Shown: one piece after another, positions 27,112-38,600 of the stretch | Layout of the letters: each line of letters opens with the position of its first letter | Numbering within the stretch: position 1 is the stretch's first letter | Assembly (NCBI GenBank): GCA_024636975.1 | Contig: JAGXGA010000032.1 | Coordinates: 82,466-146,465, forward strand | DNA length: 64,000 nucleotides | DNA from: Mariniphaga sp. | GTDB lineage: Bacteria; Bacteroidota; Bacteroidia; Bacteroidales; Prolixibacteraceae | Reading direction: 5' to 3' | Notes under the pieces: model-generated | What the model was told of the DNA's origin: nothing | What the model saw: the letters and a program-made list of their open reading frames with translations, nothing else | Database searches by the model: none | Made by a program: the position numbers and the translations under genes

Positions 27112-28809
27112 ATGACAAAGAAGAAAATTACTGGTTCACAAGCCGTTATTCTTTCCTTGCTGGAAGAAGGAGTTGATACCATATTCGGATATCCGGGAGG
27201 GGCAATCATGCCCATTTACGATGCATTGTATGACCACGATAAGAATGTGAAACATATTCTGACCCGTCATGAGCAGGGCGCAGTGCATGCCGCCGAAGGT
27301 TATGCCAGGGTTACCGGCAAGGCAGGCGTCTGTTTTGCCACTTCGGGCCCCGGAGCTACAAATTTAATAACCGGTATTGCCGATGCTATGATTGATTCAA
27401 CTCCACTGGTGTGTATAACCGGCCAGGTGGCCTCACCCCTTTTGGGAACCGATGCCTTCCAGGAATCGGATGTGCTGGGTATCTCAATGCCAATAACCAA
27501 ATGGAGTTACCAGATTACTTCACCTGAAGAAATCCCTGAAGCCATTGCTCAGGCATTTTATATTGCACAGACAGGCCGTCCCGGGCCCGTATTGCTCGAC
27601 ATTACCAAGGATGCTCAGTTTGGCGAACTTGACTTTGAGTACAAGAAATGTCGTAAAATAAGAAGTTACGTGCCGGAGCCTCCCATCGATCCGTTCAAGG
27701 TAAAGGAAGCTGCTGATATTATAGATGCAGCTAAAAAACCACTGATCCTGTTCGGGCAGGGAGTGATCCTCAGCCGTGCCGAAGAAGCACTGAAGGCATT
27801 TGTTGAGAAAACAGGCATTCCTGCTGCATGGACTCTGCTTGGTCTTTCTGCTCTGCCTACCGACCACCCTCTTAATGTTGGGATGCTTGGTATGCATGGA
27901 AATTATGGCCCCAACCTGTTAACCAACCAAGCCGATGTGATTATAGCCGTAGGGATGCGGTTCGACGACAGGGTTACGGGAAAGGCAGGAACTTATGCAA
28001 CAAATGCAAAAGTGATTCACCTGGAAATCGATCCATCGGAAATTAATAAAATTATTAAAGCCGATGTGGCCGTTTTGGGTAATGCCAACAAAACCTTAAA
28101 AATGCTGACCGACAACGTTAAGCCCAACCAACACGAAGAATGGGTTGAAGAATTCAGGGAGTGCTACCGGATTGAAGATGAAAAAATTATTCATAACGAA
28201 GTTTTTCCTGAAAAACCCGGACTTACCATGGGGGAAGTTATCCGTATTGCAGGAGATAAAACCAATCATGAATCCATTCTGGTAACCGATGTAGGCCAGC
28301 ACCAGATGGTTGCTTCGCGTTATTTCAAATTCAGGCATCCCCGCAGCAACGTCACTTCCGGCGGACTCGGAACAATGGGATTTGGCCTTCCTGCCAGTAT
28401 GGGCGCTCAACTTGGCGCTCCCGACCGTACGGTAATTGCGGTTATTGGTGATGGCGGTTTCCAGATGACCATCCAGGAGTTGGGAACCATAGTACAAAAC
28501 AAATTGCCGGTAAAAATCATTATACTTAACAATAATTTTCTTGGAATGGTACGCCAGTGGCAGCAGCTGTTTTTCGAAAAAAGATATTCATTCACCGAAT
28601 TGCAAAATCCTGATTTCATTGCCATCGGCAAAGGATTTGGAATTGCAGGGCATAAAGTTGAAGCGCGTGAAGACCTTGAAAGCGGAATACAAAGAATGAT
28701 CGACCACCAGGGGCCTTACCTGCTTGAAGTGGTTATCGAGAAAGAAGATAATGTATTTCCAATGATACCTACCGGAGCTTCTGTATCTGACATAATGCTG
28801 GAACCCTAA
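27112..28809 (+). CDS. ilvB: acetolactate synthase large subunit
   Basis: Thiamine-diphosphate enzyme that condenses pyruvate with pyruvate or 2-ketobutyrate, the first common step to valine, leucine and isoleucine. Seen motifs are FGYPGGAIMPIYD, the catalytic Glu in TRHEQGAVHAAEGYAR, the FAD/central-domain region GMLGMHGNYG, and the ThDP/Mg motif GDGGFQMTIQEL ending in NN. At 565 residues it is full length. It lies 36 bases after ilvD and is followed by its regulatory subunit. Confidence 0.96.
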   Translation: MTKKKITGSQAVILSLLEEGVDTIFGYPGGAIMPIYDALYDHDKNVKHILTRHEQGAVHAAEGYARVTGKAGVCFATSGPGATNLITGIADAMIDSTPLVCITGQVASPLLGTDAFQESDVLGISMPITKWSYQITSPEEIPEAIAQAFYIAQTGRPGPVLLDITKDAQFGELDFEYKKCRKIRSYVPEPPIDPFKVKEAADIIDAAKKPLILFGQGVILSRAEEALKAFVEKTGIPAAWTLLGLSALPTDHPLNVGMLGMHGNYGPNLLTNQADVIIAVGMRFDDRVTGKAGTYATNAKVIHLEIDPSEINKIIKADVAVLGNANKTLKMLTDNVKPNQHEEWVEEFRECYRIEDEKIIHNEVFPEKPGLTMGEVIRIAGDKTNHESILVTDVGQHQMVASRYFKFRHPRSNVTSGGLGTMGFGLPASMGAQLGAPDRTVIAVIGDGGFQMTIQELGTIVQNKLPVKIIILNNNFLGMVRQWQQLFFEKRYSFTELQNPDFIAIGKGFGIAGHKVEAREDLESGIQRMIDHQGPYLLEVVIEKEDNVFPMIPTGASVSDIMLEP

Positions 28810-28863
28810 CTGCCGGTAATTTTCAGTTAATTTGATTAAAATTAAAAATTAAAATATAAAGTA

Positions 28864-29406
28864 ATGAAAAGGGAATATATAATATCGGTTTACTCCGAAA
28901 ACCACATCGGATTACTCACGCGCATTACAATCGTTTTTACCCGAAGGAAAGTAAACATCGAAAGCCTGACCGTGTCAGAATCTGCTATTCATGGAGTTTA
29001 TAAGTTCACAATTGTCATAAAATCGACCGAAGAGCAGGTAATAAAAATTGTTGGGCAGATAGAAAAAATAATTGATGTCCTGAAAGCATTCTATCACACC
29101 AACGAAGAAATGATATACCAGGAAATTGCTTTATATAAAGTACCAACGGAAGCGCTTTATGAAAGCGATACCATTGAAAAGGTTGTCAGAGATTCAGGAG
29201 CCCGCATTCTTGAGATAACACGGGAGTACACAGTGATTGAAAAAACAGGTCATAAACAAGAAACCCAGGCATTGTTTGAAGAATTAAACAAAGCGAAGGT
29301 TATGCAGTTTATACGTTCAGGACGCGTAGCGCTTACACGGGATCCGATTGAACGGCTTTCCGAATTCCTGAAGGAACGGGATGCGCTTCTTGAAAGCCTT
29401 GATTAG
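28864..29406 (+). CDS. ilvN: acetolactate synthase regulatory (small) subunit
   Basis: An ACT domain at residues 4-75 (IISVYSENHIGLLTRITIVF) is followed by the C-terminal ALS small-subunit domain (EIALYKVPTEALYE, LEITREYTVIEKTG). It binds valine-type end products and confers feedback inhibition on the large subunit encoded just upstream. At 180 residues it is similar in length to IlvH-type subunits of many bacteria. It lies in the ilv operon, 54 bases after ilvB. Confidence 0.95.
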   Translation: MKREYIISVYSENHIGLLTRITIVFTRRKVNIESLTVSESAIHGVYKFTIVIKSTEEQVIKIVGQIEKIIDVLKAFYHTNEEMIYQEIALYKVPTEALYESDTIEKVVRDSGARILEITREYTVIEKTGHKQETQALFEELNKAKVMQFIRSGRVALTRDPIERLSEFLKERDALLESLD

Positions 29407-29463
29407 GGTTGATAGCAAAGCACTTTACTATTCATTATTGAACCTGGTCTGAATAAAAAGTAA

Positions 29464-29471
29464 TAAATTTG
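29464..29471 (+). promoter_or_regulatory. possible internal -7 element before ilvC
   Basis: TAAATTTG fits the Bacteroidota -7 consensus TAnnTTTG in the 113-base gap between ilvN and ilvC. A TTG at 29438-29440 lies 23 bases upstream, slightly farther than ideal. This could give ilvC some expression independent of the upstream attenuator. Confidence 0.4.
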
Positions 29472-29519
29472 TAAACTATCCTCAGAATTATTAAGTATTT
29501 AAAACAATAACAATTAACT

Positions 29520-30566
29520 ATGGCACAAATTAACTTTGGCGGAGAAACCGAAAAAGTAGTTCTCCGCGAAGAATTTTCAGTAGAAAAAGCACGCGAAGTA
29601 TTAAAAAATGAAATCATAGCCATTATAGGTTATGGAGTACAGGGACCTGCCCAGGCCCTAAACATGAAAGACAACGGGTTTAAAGTTATCATCGGTCAGG
29701 CGCCGGAATTCAAGGAAGACTGGGACAAGGCAATCCGCGATGGATTTGTACCCGGAGAAACACTCTTTCCTGTTGAGGAAGCAGCCCGTTTGGGTACTGT
29801 TGTTCAGTACCTGGTATCGGATGCTGCCCAACGCCTTATATGGCCTAAATTAGAACCATGTCTTAAAGAAGGAGATGCCCTTTATTTTTCACATGGGTTT
29901 TCAATCACCTACAAGGAGCAAACCGGAGTAATCCCTCCTGATTTTGTGGATGTTATTCTCGTAGCTCCCAAAGGATCGGGCGCAAGTGTACGTACCAATT
30001 TTCTGGCCGGAAACGGTATCAACTCCAGCTATGCAGTGTTCCAGGATTATACCGGTAAAGCCGAAGAACGTGCCATTGCCCTTGGTATAGCAATCGGCTC
30101 GGGATACCTCTTCCCAACCACATTTGAAAACGAAGTATATTCCGATTTAACCGGAGAACGTGGTGTGTTGATGGGTGCACTTGCAGGAATTATTGAAGCT
30201 CAGTACAAAGTGCTGCGCGATAATGGTCACAGCCCGTCGGAAGCATTCAACGAAACAGTTGAAGAGCTTACCCAAAGCCTCATCCGCCTGGTCGACCAAA
30301 ACGGTATGGACTGGATGTATGCCAACTGCAGCGCAACCGCCCAGCGCGGTGCCCTCGACTGGCGTCATAAATTCCGTGAGGCTACACTGCCTGTATTCAA
30401 CGAATTATATGAAAGTGTAAAATCGGGTGCAGAAACCAAACGGGTTCTGGATTCCACTTCAAGCGCCGATTATAAAACAAGTTTGAATGCCGAACTCAAA
30501 GAAATGAGGGAATCCGAACTCTGGCAGGCCGGCGCAGCTGTCAGAAAGCTGAGACCTGGGAAATAG
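29520..30566 (+). CDS. ilvC: ketol-acid reductoisomerase
   Basis: NADPH-dependent isomerisation and reduction of acetolactate and acetohydroxybutyrate, the second step of the pathway. The cofactor motif GYGVQGPAQAL and the catalytic Glu/Asp region FPTTFENEVYSDLTGERG are clear. At 348 residues it is a short (class I) enzyme rather than the 490-residue enteric form. It closes the ilv operon and is followed by a strong terminator. Confidence 0.95.
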   Translation: MAQINFGGETEKVVLREEFSVEKAREVLKNEIIAIIGYGVQGPAQALNMKDNGFKVIIGQAPEFKEDWDKAIRDGFVPGETLFPVEEAARLGTVVQYLVSDAAQRLIWPKLEPCLKEGDALYFSHGFSITYKEQTGVIPPDFVDVILVAPKGSGASVRTNFLAGNGINSSYAVFQDYTGKAEERAIALGIAIGSGYLFPTTFENEVYSDLTGERGVLMGALAGIIEAQYKVLRDNGHSPSEAFNETVEELTQSLIRLVDQNGMDWMYANCSATAQRGALDWRHKFREATLPVFNELYESVKSGAETKRVLDSTSSADYKTSLNAELKEMRESELWQAGAAVRKLRPGK

Positions 30567-30590
30567 GCTAAGCATATCTGAATTCAACTT

Positions 30591-30626
30591 AAAAGGAGGA
30601 AAATTATATAATTTTCCTCCTTTTTT
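30591..30626 (+). terminator. intrinsic terminator of the ilv operon
   Basis: A perfect 34-bp inverted repeat: 17-bp arms AAAAGGAGGAAAATTAT (30591-30607) and its complement (30608-30624), followed by more T. It lies 25 bases after the ilvC stop. Confidence 0.92.
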
Positions 30627-30941
30627 GTTATATGTCTAACACACCTCAGATCGCAAAGGAATATGAATATCATCTGGCATTTTATAATGATTCATCTGGT
30701 ATTCATCCCCACCAATTTTATTATATTATGTTGCTGAATATTTCAGGGCTGCCAGTTATGAGCCTAAAAAGACAACAAACAACATTTGTAAAATATTTTT
30801 GTAACTTTATAAATGACCCAATCAAATTCATGAAAGATTGATGGGAAACTTCGCAATATGCAAAGCTTTTCTCATTGGGTTAGAATATGATTGTGTTATT
30901 TTTAGGATGGTATGTTGATTATTGAAAATATAAGCTCTAAG
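30627..30941. other. non-coding gap before the mannosidase cluster
   Basis: I see no convincing gene here. A -7-like element TATTTTTG lies at 30794-30801 but has no good -33 partner; transcription of the GH92 cluster probably starts somewhere in this stretch. Confidence 0.5.
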
Positions 30942-33209
30942 ATGAAAACTGTTAAGAAACTGATCTGTAATAAAAGTTTTGTTATTCTGGTAACAATTGC
31001 TTGTTTCTATTCCGCAAGTGCTCAGATCGAACCTACCCGGTATGTAGATCCCAACATAGGTGGCATCGCGCCTATATTAACAACTAAAAATCCAACAGTT
31101 CATAGACCCAACAGTATGGTTCGTGTGTTTCCGGTTACTGAACCGGGATTAAACGACCGCTATCTGTCGGATAATATATATGGTTTTGCATTCAATATGC
31201 CGGCATACCGGATGGGACATGTAACAGAACTTATGCCTTATCATGGAAAAATTCCGGCAGACAGAGAAAAAACAGCTGCTTTTTATGATCATGATCTGGA
31301 AGAAGTGTACCCCTGGTATCATAAAGTACTTCTGGAGGAACCTGATATTGTGGCAGAGTGGACGACAACAGAACGTACTGTTTTATACAGGTTCAGTTTT
31401 TCAGAAAAAGATTCAAATCATGTTATATTCAGAACCCGCGGCAATAGTCATTTAGAAACAAGTCCCAAAATAATACAAGGATGGGAAGAGTTTCAGAATA
31501 CCCGTCAGTACTTTTTCGCTGAACTAAGCACACCTGGAAAAGTAGATACTCCGGAATTATCAGGAAAAGACCTTGCTGTTTTCTATAGTTTCGAAAATAT
31601 AGATACTCCCATAGAATGCAGGATCGGAATCTCGTTTATCAGTCAGGAGCAGGCCCAAAAAAATTTGACTTCAGAAATAGCTTCAAAATCTTTTGAAGAC
31701 ATAAAACAGGAAAGTTATCAAATATGGAAAGATGCACTTGGTAAAATAAAAGTTGAAGGAGGAACAGAAAGGCAAAAGAGAATTTTTTATACCTGCCTTT
31801 ACCGGTCATATGAGCGGATGATAAACATATCGGAAAAAGGCAAATATTTTAGCGGATACGACCGTAGAGTACATGAATCGGATTCCAGACCGTTTTATGT
31901 GGATGACTGGTTGTGGGATACCTTCAGGAGTCTGCACCCATTGGGACTAATACTCCAGCCGGATAAGGAAGCAGATATGATTCAGTCCTACCTAAGAATG
32001 TATGAACAGGAGGGATGGATGCCAGGTTTCCCTCAGTTTTACGGAGACTTTCCGGCAATGATCGGTTTTCATTCTGCAGCACTTATTTGGGATGCTTATC
32101 AGAAAGGCGTTCGTGATTTTGACGTGCTAAAAGCATATGAAGGCTTAAAAAAGAATGCGATGGAAGGAACCATGCTTCCATGGAGAACAGGCCCTATGAA
32201 TAGTCTCGACTCTTTTTACCATGCAAACGGCTGGTACCCGGCATTGGAGGAAGGAGAAGAGGAAACAATGCCTCAGGTAGATTCATTTGAAAAGAGACAG
32301 GCAGTGGCTTTAACATTGGAACACAGTTACGACGACTGGTGCCTGGCGCAATTCGCAAAAGCTTTAGGCAAGAAGGAAGACTATAAGTATTTTATTGACA
32401 GATCACAAAATTACCGTAATGTATATAATTCGGAAACAGGATTTATGAGCCCTAAAAAAGCCAATGGAGAATGGGTGCCTGATTTCGATCCCCAACTATC
32501 GGGTGGCATTGGCAGCCGGATGTATTTTGCAGAAAACAACTCCTGGATATGGACATTCAATGTGATGCATGACATTGATGGCCTTATTGAATTAATGGGA
32601 GGCAATGCAGCTTTTACCAATCGGTTAGACCGACTGTTCAATCAACCAACAACGATTGCCAAATGGCAATTTATGGGCCAGTTCCCTGATGCTTCCGGAT
32701 TACATGGAATGTTTCCGGCAGGAAATGAACCTGCATTTCATGTTCCTTATTTGTACAATTATGCGGGGAAACCATGGAGGACACAATACCGGATCCGGCA
32801 AATACTGGACCTATGGTTCGATGATTCTCCTATGGGTTTATCGGGTGATGAAGATGGCGGAGCCATGTGCGCATGGTATGTTTTATCGGCAATGGGTTTT
32901 TATCCGGTTACTCCCGGAACAGGCACCTACTCAATAGGAAGCCCGCTTTTTGAAAAAGTAGAAATCAGTCTGCCTGAAGGTAATACATTTATAGTTGAAG
33001 CTAAAAACAATTCCAAACGAAACAAATACATCCAGTCAGCTGAACTTAACGGGCAAGTCATAAACCGTCCGTGGTTAACACATGATGAAATTATGACCGG
33101 AGGTGTCCTTAAAATGGAAATGGGAGAACGCGTAAATAAAAACTGGGGGACTGACTTCAACTGGTATGAGGAAGAATTAGTAAGAAAAGGAATAGTGGAA
33201 AAGAATTAA
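30942..33209 (+). CDS. GH92 alpha-mannosidase (first of four)
   Basis: Exported, Ca2+-dependent, inverting exo-alpha-mannosidase of family GH92. The signal peptide cleaves near YSASAQ. The typical GH92 start YVDPNIGG, the catalytic-acid region AENNSW (E531, where the other copies have EGNA) and the catalytic-base motif GDEDGGAMCAWY (D636/D638) followed by GFYPVTPG are present. At 755 residues it is the usual size. The ATG at 30942 begins the signal peptide; a start at 30912 would add ten residues. The unusual ENNSW and GGAMC variants suggest a distinct linkage preference from its neighbours. Confidence 0.93.
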   Translation: MKTVKKLICNKSFVILVTIACFYSASAQIEPTRYVDPNIGGIAPILTTKNPTVHRPNSMVRVFPVTEPGLNDRYLSDNIYGFAFNMPAYRMGHVTELMPYHGKIPADREKTAAFYDHDLEEVYPWYHKVLLEEPDIVAEWTTTERTVLYRFSFSEKDSNHVIFRTRGNSHLETSPKIIQGWEEFQNTRQYFFAELSTPGKVDTPELSGKDLAVFYSFENIDTPIECRIGISFISQEQAQKNLTSEIASKSFEDIKQESYQIWKDALGKIKVEGGTERQKRIFYTCLYRSYERMINISEKGKYFSGYDRRVHESDSRPFYVDDWLWDTFRSLHPLGLILQPDKEADMIQSYLRMYEQEGWMPGFPQFYGDFPAMIGFHSAALIWDAYQKGVRDFDVLKAYEGLKKNAMEGTMLPWRTGPMNSLDSFYHANGWYPALEEGEEETMPQVDSFEKRQAVALTLEHSYDDWCLAQFAKALGKKEDYKYFIDRSQNYRNVYNSETGFMSPKKANGEWVPDFDPQLSGGIGSRMYFAENNSWIWTFNVMHDIDGLIELMGGNAAFTNRLDRLFNQPTTIAKWQFMGQFPDASGLHGMFPAGNEPAFHVPYLYNYAGKPWRTQYRIRQILDLWFDDSPMGLSGDEDGGAMCAWYVLSAMGFYPVTPGTGTYSIGSPLFEKVEISLPEGNTFIVEAKNNSKRNKYIQSAELNGQVINRPWLTHDEIMTGGVLKMEMGERVNKNWGTDFNWYEEELVRKGIVEKN

Positions 33210-33305
33210 AAACAACTCAGGCATAAATAGTATTTTTGGATCTCCGTGGATATTGAAAGGATTTCCCGGTGAGATTAGTAAATTCAATTTACAAAACATC
33301 ATACA

Positions 33306-35624
33306 ATGAAAAATATGAAGAAAATTATTTTGGTATCGCTAATCATTGGATCGTTTGTGTTCAAGAGTATAGCACAAGAAAATAAAAACATTGAAAATCC
33401 TCCTGCCGACTGGGTGTCGTATGTAAATCCATTAATGGGAACCGATAGCGAATTTAAGCTTTCAAATGGCAATACGTACCCTGCTATCGCACGCCCCTGG
33501 GGAATGAACTTCTGGACACCCCAAACCGCAAAAATGGGAGACGGCTGGATATACGCATATGATGCTTATAAAATACAAGGGTTTAAACAAACTCATCAGC
33601 CCAGCCCCTGGGTTAATGACTATGGACAGTTTTCATTGTTCCCGTTAACCGGACAGTTAAAAATTACTGGCGAGGAACGAGCCAGCTGGTTTTCACATAA
33701 AGCCGAGACAGTAAATCCACATTATTATAAAGTTTACCTGGCCGATTATGATGTGGTAACCGAAATTACTCCTACCGCACGTGCTGCCATGTTCCGTTTT
33801 ACTTTTCCCAAAAACGACAGCTCCTATATACTGATTGATGCTTTTGACGATGGCTCATACATTAAAGTATTACAGTCAGAAAATAAAATTGTGGGATATA
33901 CCACAAAAAACAGCGGAGGTGTACCTGATAATTTCAAAAACCATTTTGTAATTGTTTTTGACAAACCATTTACTTCTGCCAACGTGTGGAGCACTGATCG
34001 CTTGGTGGAAGATGCTACAGAACTTCAGGATAACCATGTGGGTGCAGCCCTCAGATTCAAAACTGTAAAAGGAGAGCAAATACATGCCAAAGTTGCTTCA
34101 TCCTTTATTAGTCCGGAGCAAGCCGAACGGAACCTGATGGAACTGGAAAATGATACGTTTGATGAAATAAAATCCGAAGGAAAGGAAATCTGGAATCAGG
34201 AACTATCACGTATACAAGTTGAAGGAGGAACTGATGACCAGATAGAAACTTTCTATTCCTGCCTTTACCGCGTATTGCTTTTCCCAAGGAAGTTTTTTGA
34301 ATTTGATGCCGATGGGAACATGGTTCATTACAGTCCGTACAATGGTGAAATTTTACCTGGCTATATGTATACCGATAACGGATTCTGGGATACATTCAGG
34401 GCTGTTTTCCCTTTTTTCAACTTAATGTATCCTTCGCTTAATGAGAACATTCAGGCAGGACTGGTAAATACTTACAATGAAAGCGGATGGCTTCCAGAGT
34501 GGGCAAGCCCCGGGCACAGGAACATTATGATCGGTTCAAATTCGGCAACGATTGTAGCTGATGCGTGGCTTAAAGGATTAAGGGGATACGATATAGAAAC
34601 CTTATGGGAAGCAGTCCTGAAGAATTCACAAAATGAAGGCCCGATGCATTCTGTTGGCCGCTACGGAGTTGATTATTATAACAATCTGGGTTATGTTCCA
34701 TATAATGTGGGTGTAAATGAAAATGCTGCGAGAACCCTGGAATATGCCTTTGCCGACTTCTGCATCTATCAGCTTGGCAAGGCATTGGGGAAACCCGAAG
34801 AGGAAATAGAAGTGTTTGCCCAACGTGCAATGAATTATAAAAATCTATTCGATGAAGAAAGTAATCTCATGCGGGGGAAAAATAAAGACGGAAGCTTTCA
34901 GTCACCATTTAGTCCTTTCAAATGGGGTGATGCATTTACAGAAGGAAATGCATGGCACTATACATGGTCGGTATTCCATGACATACAAGGCTTAATTGAT
35001 TTAATGGGCGGTAAGGAAGAATTTTTAACAATGCTGGATTCAGTATTCGTGGTGCCACCTGTTTTTGATGAATCCTATTACGGCTTCGTAATTCATGAAA
35101 TCAGGGAAATGCAAATCGTAAACATGGGAAATTACGCACATGGCAATCAACCTATACAGCATATGATTTACCTGTACAATTATGCCGGACAGCCCTGGAA
35201 AGCCCAATACTGGCTAAGGGAAGTAATGGACAAATTATATTCACCGGAGGCTGATGGATACAGTGGTGATGAAGATAACGGACAAACCTCGGCCTGGTAT
35301 GTTTTCAGCGCCATGGGATTCTATCCTGTAACTCCTGCTGTTGATGAATATGTAATCGGAGCTCCTCTGTTTAAAAAAATTACACTTCGATTGGAAAACG
35401 GAAATACAGTTGAAATTGAAGCTCCCCAAAATGGTCCTGGTAATCGATATATTCAGGGAATAACCTTTAATGGTGAAAAATACGATAAGAACTACTTTAA
35501 ATATTCTGAACTGATGAAAGGAGCAAAAATCAAATTCGAAATGGGAAATACTCCTGATAAGGATCGTGGTACACAGGAATCCTCCTTCCCTTATTCATTT
35601 TCCAGTGAGTCAACCAAAAATTAA
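33306..35624 (+). CDS. GH92 alpha-mannosidase (second)
   Basis: Exported GH92 enzyme of 772 residues with signal peptide (cleavage near FKSIAQ). It shows YVNPLMGTDS at the start of the mature protein, the acid region TEGNAWHYTWSVFHD (E546) and the base motif GDEDNGQTSAWY (D655/D657) followed by GFYPVTPA. It begins with a Trp/Phe-rich N-terminal beta domain usual for GH92. It lies 96 bases after the first GH92 gene and 33 before the third, all on one strand. The SNGNTYPAIARPWGMNFW segment is the pattern common in the largest GH92 subgroup. Confidence 0.94.
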   Translation: MKNMKKIILVSLIIGSFVFKSIAQENKNIENPPADWVSYVNPLMGTDSEFKLSNGNTYPAIARPWGMNFWTPQTAKMGDGWIYAYDAYKIQGFKQTHQPSPWVNDYGQFSLFPLTGQLKITGEERASWFSHKAETVNPHYYKVYLADYDVVTEITPTARAAMFRFTFPKNDSSYILIDAFDDGSYIKVLQSENKIVGYTTKNSGGVPDNFKNHFVIVFDKPFTSANVWSTDRLVEDATELQDNHVGAALRFKTVKGEQIHAKVASSFISPEQAERNLMELENDTFDEIKSEGKEIWNQELSRIQVEGGTDDQIETFYSCLYRVLLFPRKFFEFDADGNMVHYSPYNGEILPGYMYTDNGFWDTFRAVFPFFNLMYPSLNENIQAGLVNTYNESGWLPEWASPGHRNIMIGSNSATIVADAWLKGLRGYDIETLWEAVLKNSQNEGPMHSVGRYGVDYYNNLGYVPYNVGVNENAARTLEYAFADFCIYQLGKALGKPEEEIEVFAQRAMNYKNLFDEESNLMRGKNKDGSFQSPFSPFKWGDAFTEGNAWHYTWSVFHDIQGLIDLMGGKEEFLTMLDSVFVVPPVFDESYYGFVIHEIREMQIVNMGNYAHGNQPIQHMIYLYNYAGQPWKAQYWLREVMDKLYSPEADGYSGDEDNGQTSAWYVFSAMGFYPVTPAVDEYVIGAPLFKKITLRLENGNTVEIEAPQNGPGNRYIQGITFNGEKYDKNYFKYSELMKGAKIKFEMGNTPDKDRGTQESSFPYSFSSESTKN

Positions 35625-35657
35625 TCTTGCCAAATAAGGCATAACCTGAAGAAAGCA

Positions 35658-38600
35658 ATGAAAAAAAGAAATACAATCGCTTACAGGTTACTATTTATCA
35701 TCATACTGACTACATTATTAAGTCATGCTGAACCACAAACGGTATGGCAGATTGGTCAGGCAGATAACAGTGCCGGTGAGTTTGCCCTGGCACCGAATGA
35801 GTATGAAGGTTTTTTGGGAAAAGATTTCGGATGGGAAGACCAGTATTTTTTAATTGGAAAATCCAATTCAGGAAACGACTGGCCTTATGTCCTGCCCGGG
35901 CCGTCGGATCAATGGGGCGGCACATCCGGAACAGCGGGATGGCGTTCTCATTCCCTTAATATATTGTTCAGAATGGAGGTGGTTCCGGATGAAGGAGAAT
36001 GGTTTCTATTGGTTGACCTGGCGGATTATAACAGAAACAAACCCCCTCTTTTAAAAATAACCATCAACGGAAAGCAATGGAAGGAGCACCTTCCTGAAGG
36101 CACTGGCAAGGATTTGCCACAGGAGGATTCCACCGGATCTTTTGGCTATCAGATTAAAATTCCCTTTCAGTCGCAACTTATACATAAAGGAGGAAACGAA
36201 ATAAACCTTACTATTCTTCAAGGTTCCTGGCTGATGTTCGACCAGGTTCGATTGGAAGGACCTGACGATGCAGTTGTTGGCGAAAACAATCAAATTTTTA
36301 TCCGTAAAGTTTCTCCGGCAGCGTATGAAATAAAAGACCGTAAAAAACAACATCAACCACTGTTGGTAGATGTGGAGCATCTGCAGGGTACACCCAAACT
36401 GGAAGTATTTCTTGATGGCAATCTAATTTTTTCAGAAACGGTTGAAACAGGAAGGTATATTCTTGAAGCCCCCATGCCGGCCGTTTCCGCTCAGAAGGAA
36501 AGTACCTATGAAATAAAAGCTGACGGTGCAATTCTTAAAAGAGGTAAGATACAACGTTCTTCACAGGAATTAATTACCCCCGCTGATTATGTGGATACTA
36601 AAATGGGAACGGCTCATTCGCGCTGGATGATTGCACCAGGCCCCTGGATGCCATTCAGTATGGTAAAACTGAGTCCCGATAATCAAAACAGCGGGTGGCA
36701 AGCAGGTTATGACCCTATCTTTGAAACCATAGGAGGATTCAGTCATATTCATGAATGGACAATGGCAGGCTTACTTTTGATGCCAACAAATGGCCCCCTT
36801 ATCACTAATGTGGGCGATGAAAATAAACCGGATAAAGGATACCGCTCCCGTTTAAATACAGAAACAGAAGAAGCTCTTGTTGGGTATTATAAGGCGGAAC
36901 TTACCGACTACAATATTCTTGCAGAACTCACATCAACTACCCGCTGTGGGTTTCAACGTTATACTTTTCCAAAAAACAAAAAGGATTCACGTATTCTTGT
37001 TGATCTCCAGATCCCAGCTGAATACAGATACAACCTGATTGAGGTTCAGATTAAAAAAGTGAGCGATAACCGGGTTGAAGGTTTTAGCAGCCAGATTTCT
37101 CCAGATACATGGTCGGGAGGTGTGTCACAGGAATACATAGTGCATTTTGTAATTGAATTTGATCAGCCCATTCGTGACTTCGGTTTCTGGACTGAAGATG
37201 GGTTACTGGAAGGTATCAACATTCTGCAAAAAGAAAACCCAAAAGATGCGGGTGCATGGTTTTCATTTGATACCGAAAACAACCAGGTAGTGCAAGTCCG
37301 CACCGGAATCTCCTACGTGAGTATTGCAAATGCGGCAGAAAACCTTAAAACAGAGATAAGCGATCCCTTTGGCTGGGATTTCGGGGCGGTACGGCAATAC
37401 AATGTCGACACCTGGAACAAGCTTCTTCAGAGGGTAAAGATTACAACAAACGACCAACGTGAAAAAAGAAGATTTTACACCAATATGTACCGGGCGCTTT
37501 GTAGCAGGAATATTTTCAGTGATGTGGATGGAAGATGGGTGGATGCCGATGAAAAAATAAGGCAGCTCGATGATCCGGAATCCCCTGCCCTGGGATGCGA
37601 TGCGTTCTGGAACACATTCTGGAACCTGAACCAGTTCTGGAACCTGGTAACCCCCGAATGGAGTAACCGATGGGTAAATTCACAGCTGGCTATGTACCGC
37701 GCCGGCGGCTGGCTTGCCAAAGGACCTGCCGCCATGGAATATATACCGGTAATGGTTGCCGAACATGAAATCCCCCTTATTGTTGGAGCATACCAGATGG
37801 GCATCAGGGATTTTGATGCTGAACTTGCTTTTGAAGCCGTAAAAAAAATGCAGACGACTCCTGGACAAAAAGTGGGAGGAGGATTTGCAGGCAATCGCGA
37901 CCTGGTGCCTTATCTGCAATATAAATATGTGCCTCATGATAAAGGCAGGTTTTCAAATACACTTGAATATGCATTTGACGACTGGACTGTATCTCAATTT
38001 GCCAAAACACTGGGAAAAGAAACCGAATATAATGATTTTATAAAAAGAGGAAGTTATTGGAAAAATGCAATTGATAAAGAAACTGGTTATGCCCGTATGA
38101 AAGATTCTAAAGGTGAGTGGTTACCTGATTTTGACCCTTATCATTCAGGCAGCAACCATCAATATGTAGAAGGGAATGCCTGGCAACTTACCTTTTTTGT
38201 CCCCCAGGACGTACCTGCTCTGTCCGAATTTATCGGAAAAGATCGCTTTATTGAACGCCTGGACTGGGGATTCAACGAGAGTTACAAATGGCGGTTTAAT
38301 GCACCAAACGACCAGTACTGGGATTACCCAGTTATTCAAGGGAACCAGCAATCAATGCATTTCGCTTTCCTTTTTAATTGGGTAAACCGGCCATGGCTCA
38401 CCCAAAAATGGAGCAGGGCAATTATCGATCGCTATTACGGGCATGGCCTTGCAAACGCTTATTTGGGAGATGAAGATCAGGGGCAGATGAGCGCATGGTT
38501 TGTTATGGCTTCAATGGGTTTGTTTCAAACTGACGGAGGTTGTCGTACTGAACCTGTCTATGAAATTGCAAGCCCCTTATTTCCTAAAATTGAAATTACC

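Noticed and set aside
30632..30841. A 69-codon open frame between the ilv terminator and the GH92 cluster
   Set aside because: No family resemblance, no ribosome-binding context, begins six bases after a strong terminator and has a composition typical of random A/T-rich sequence.
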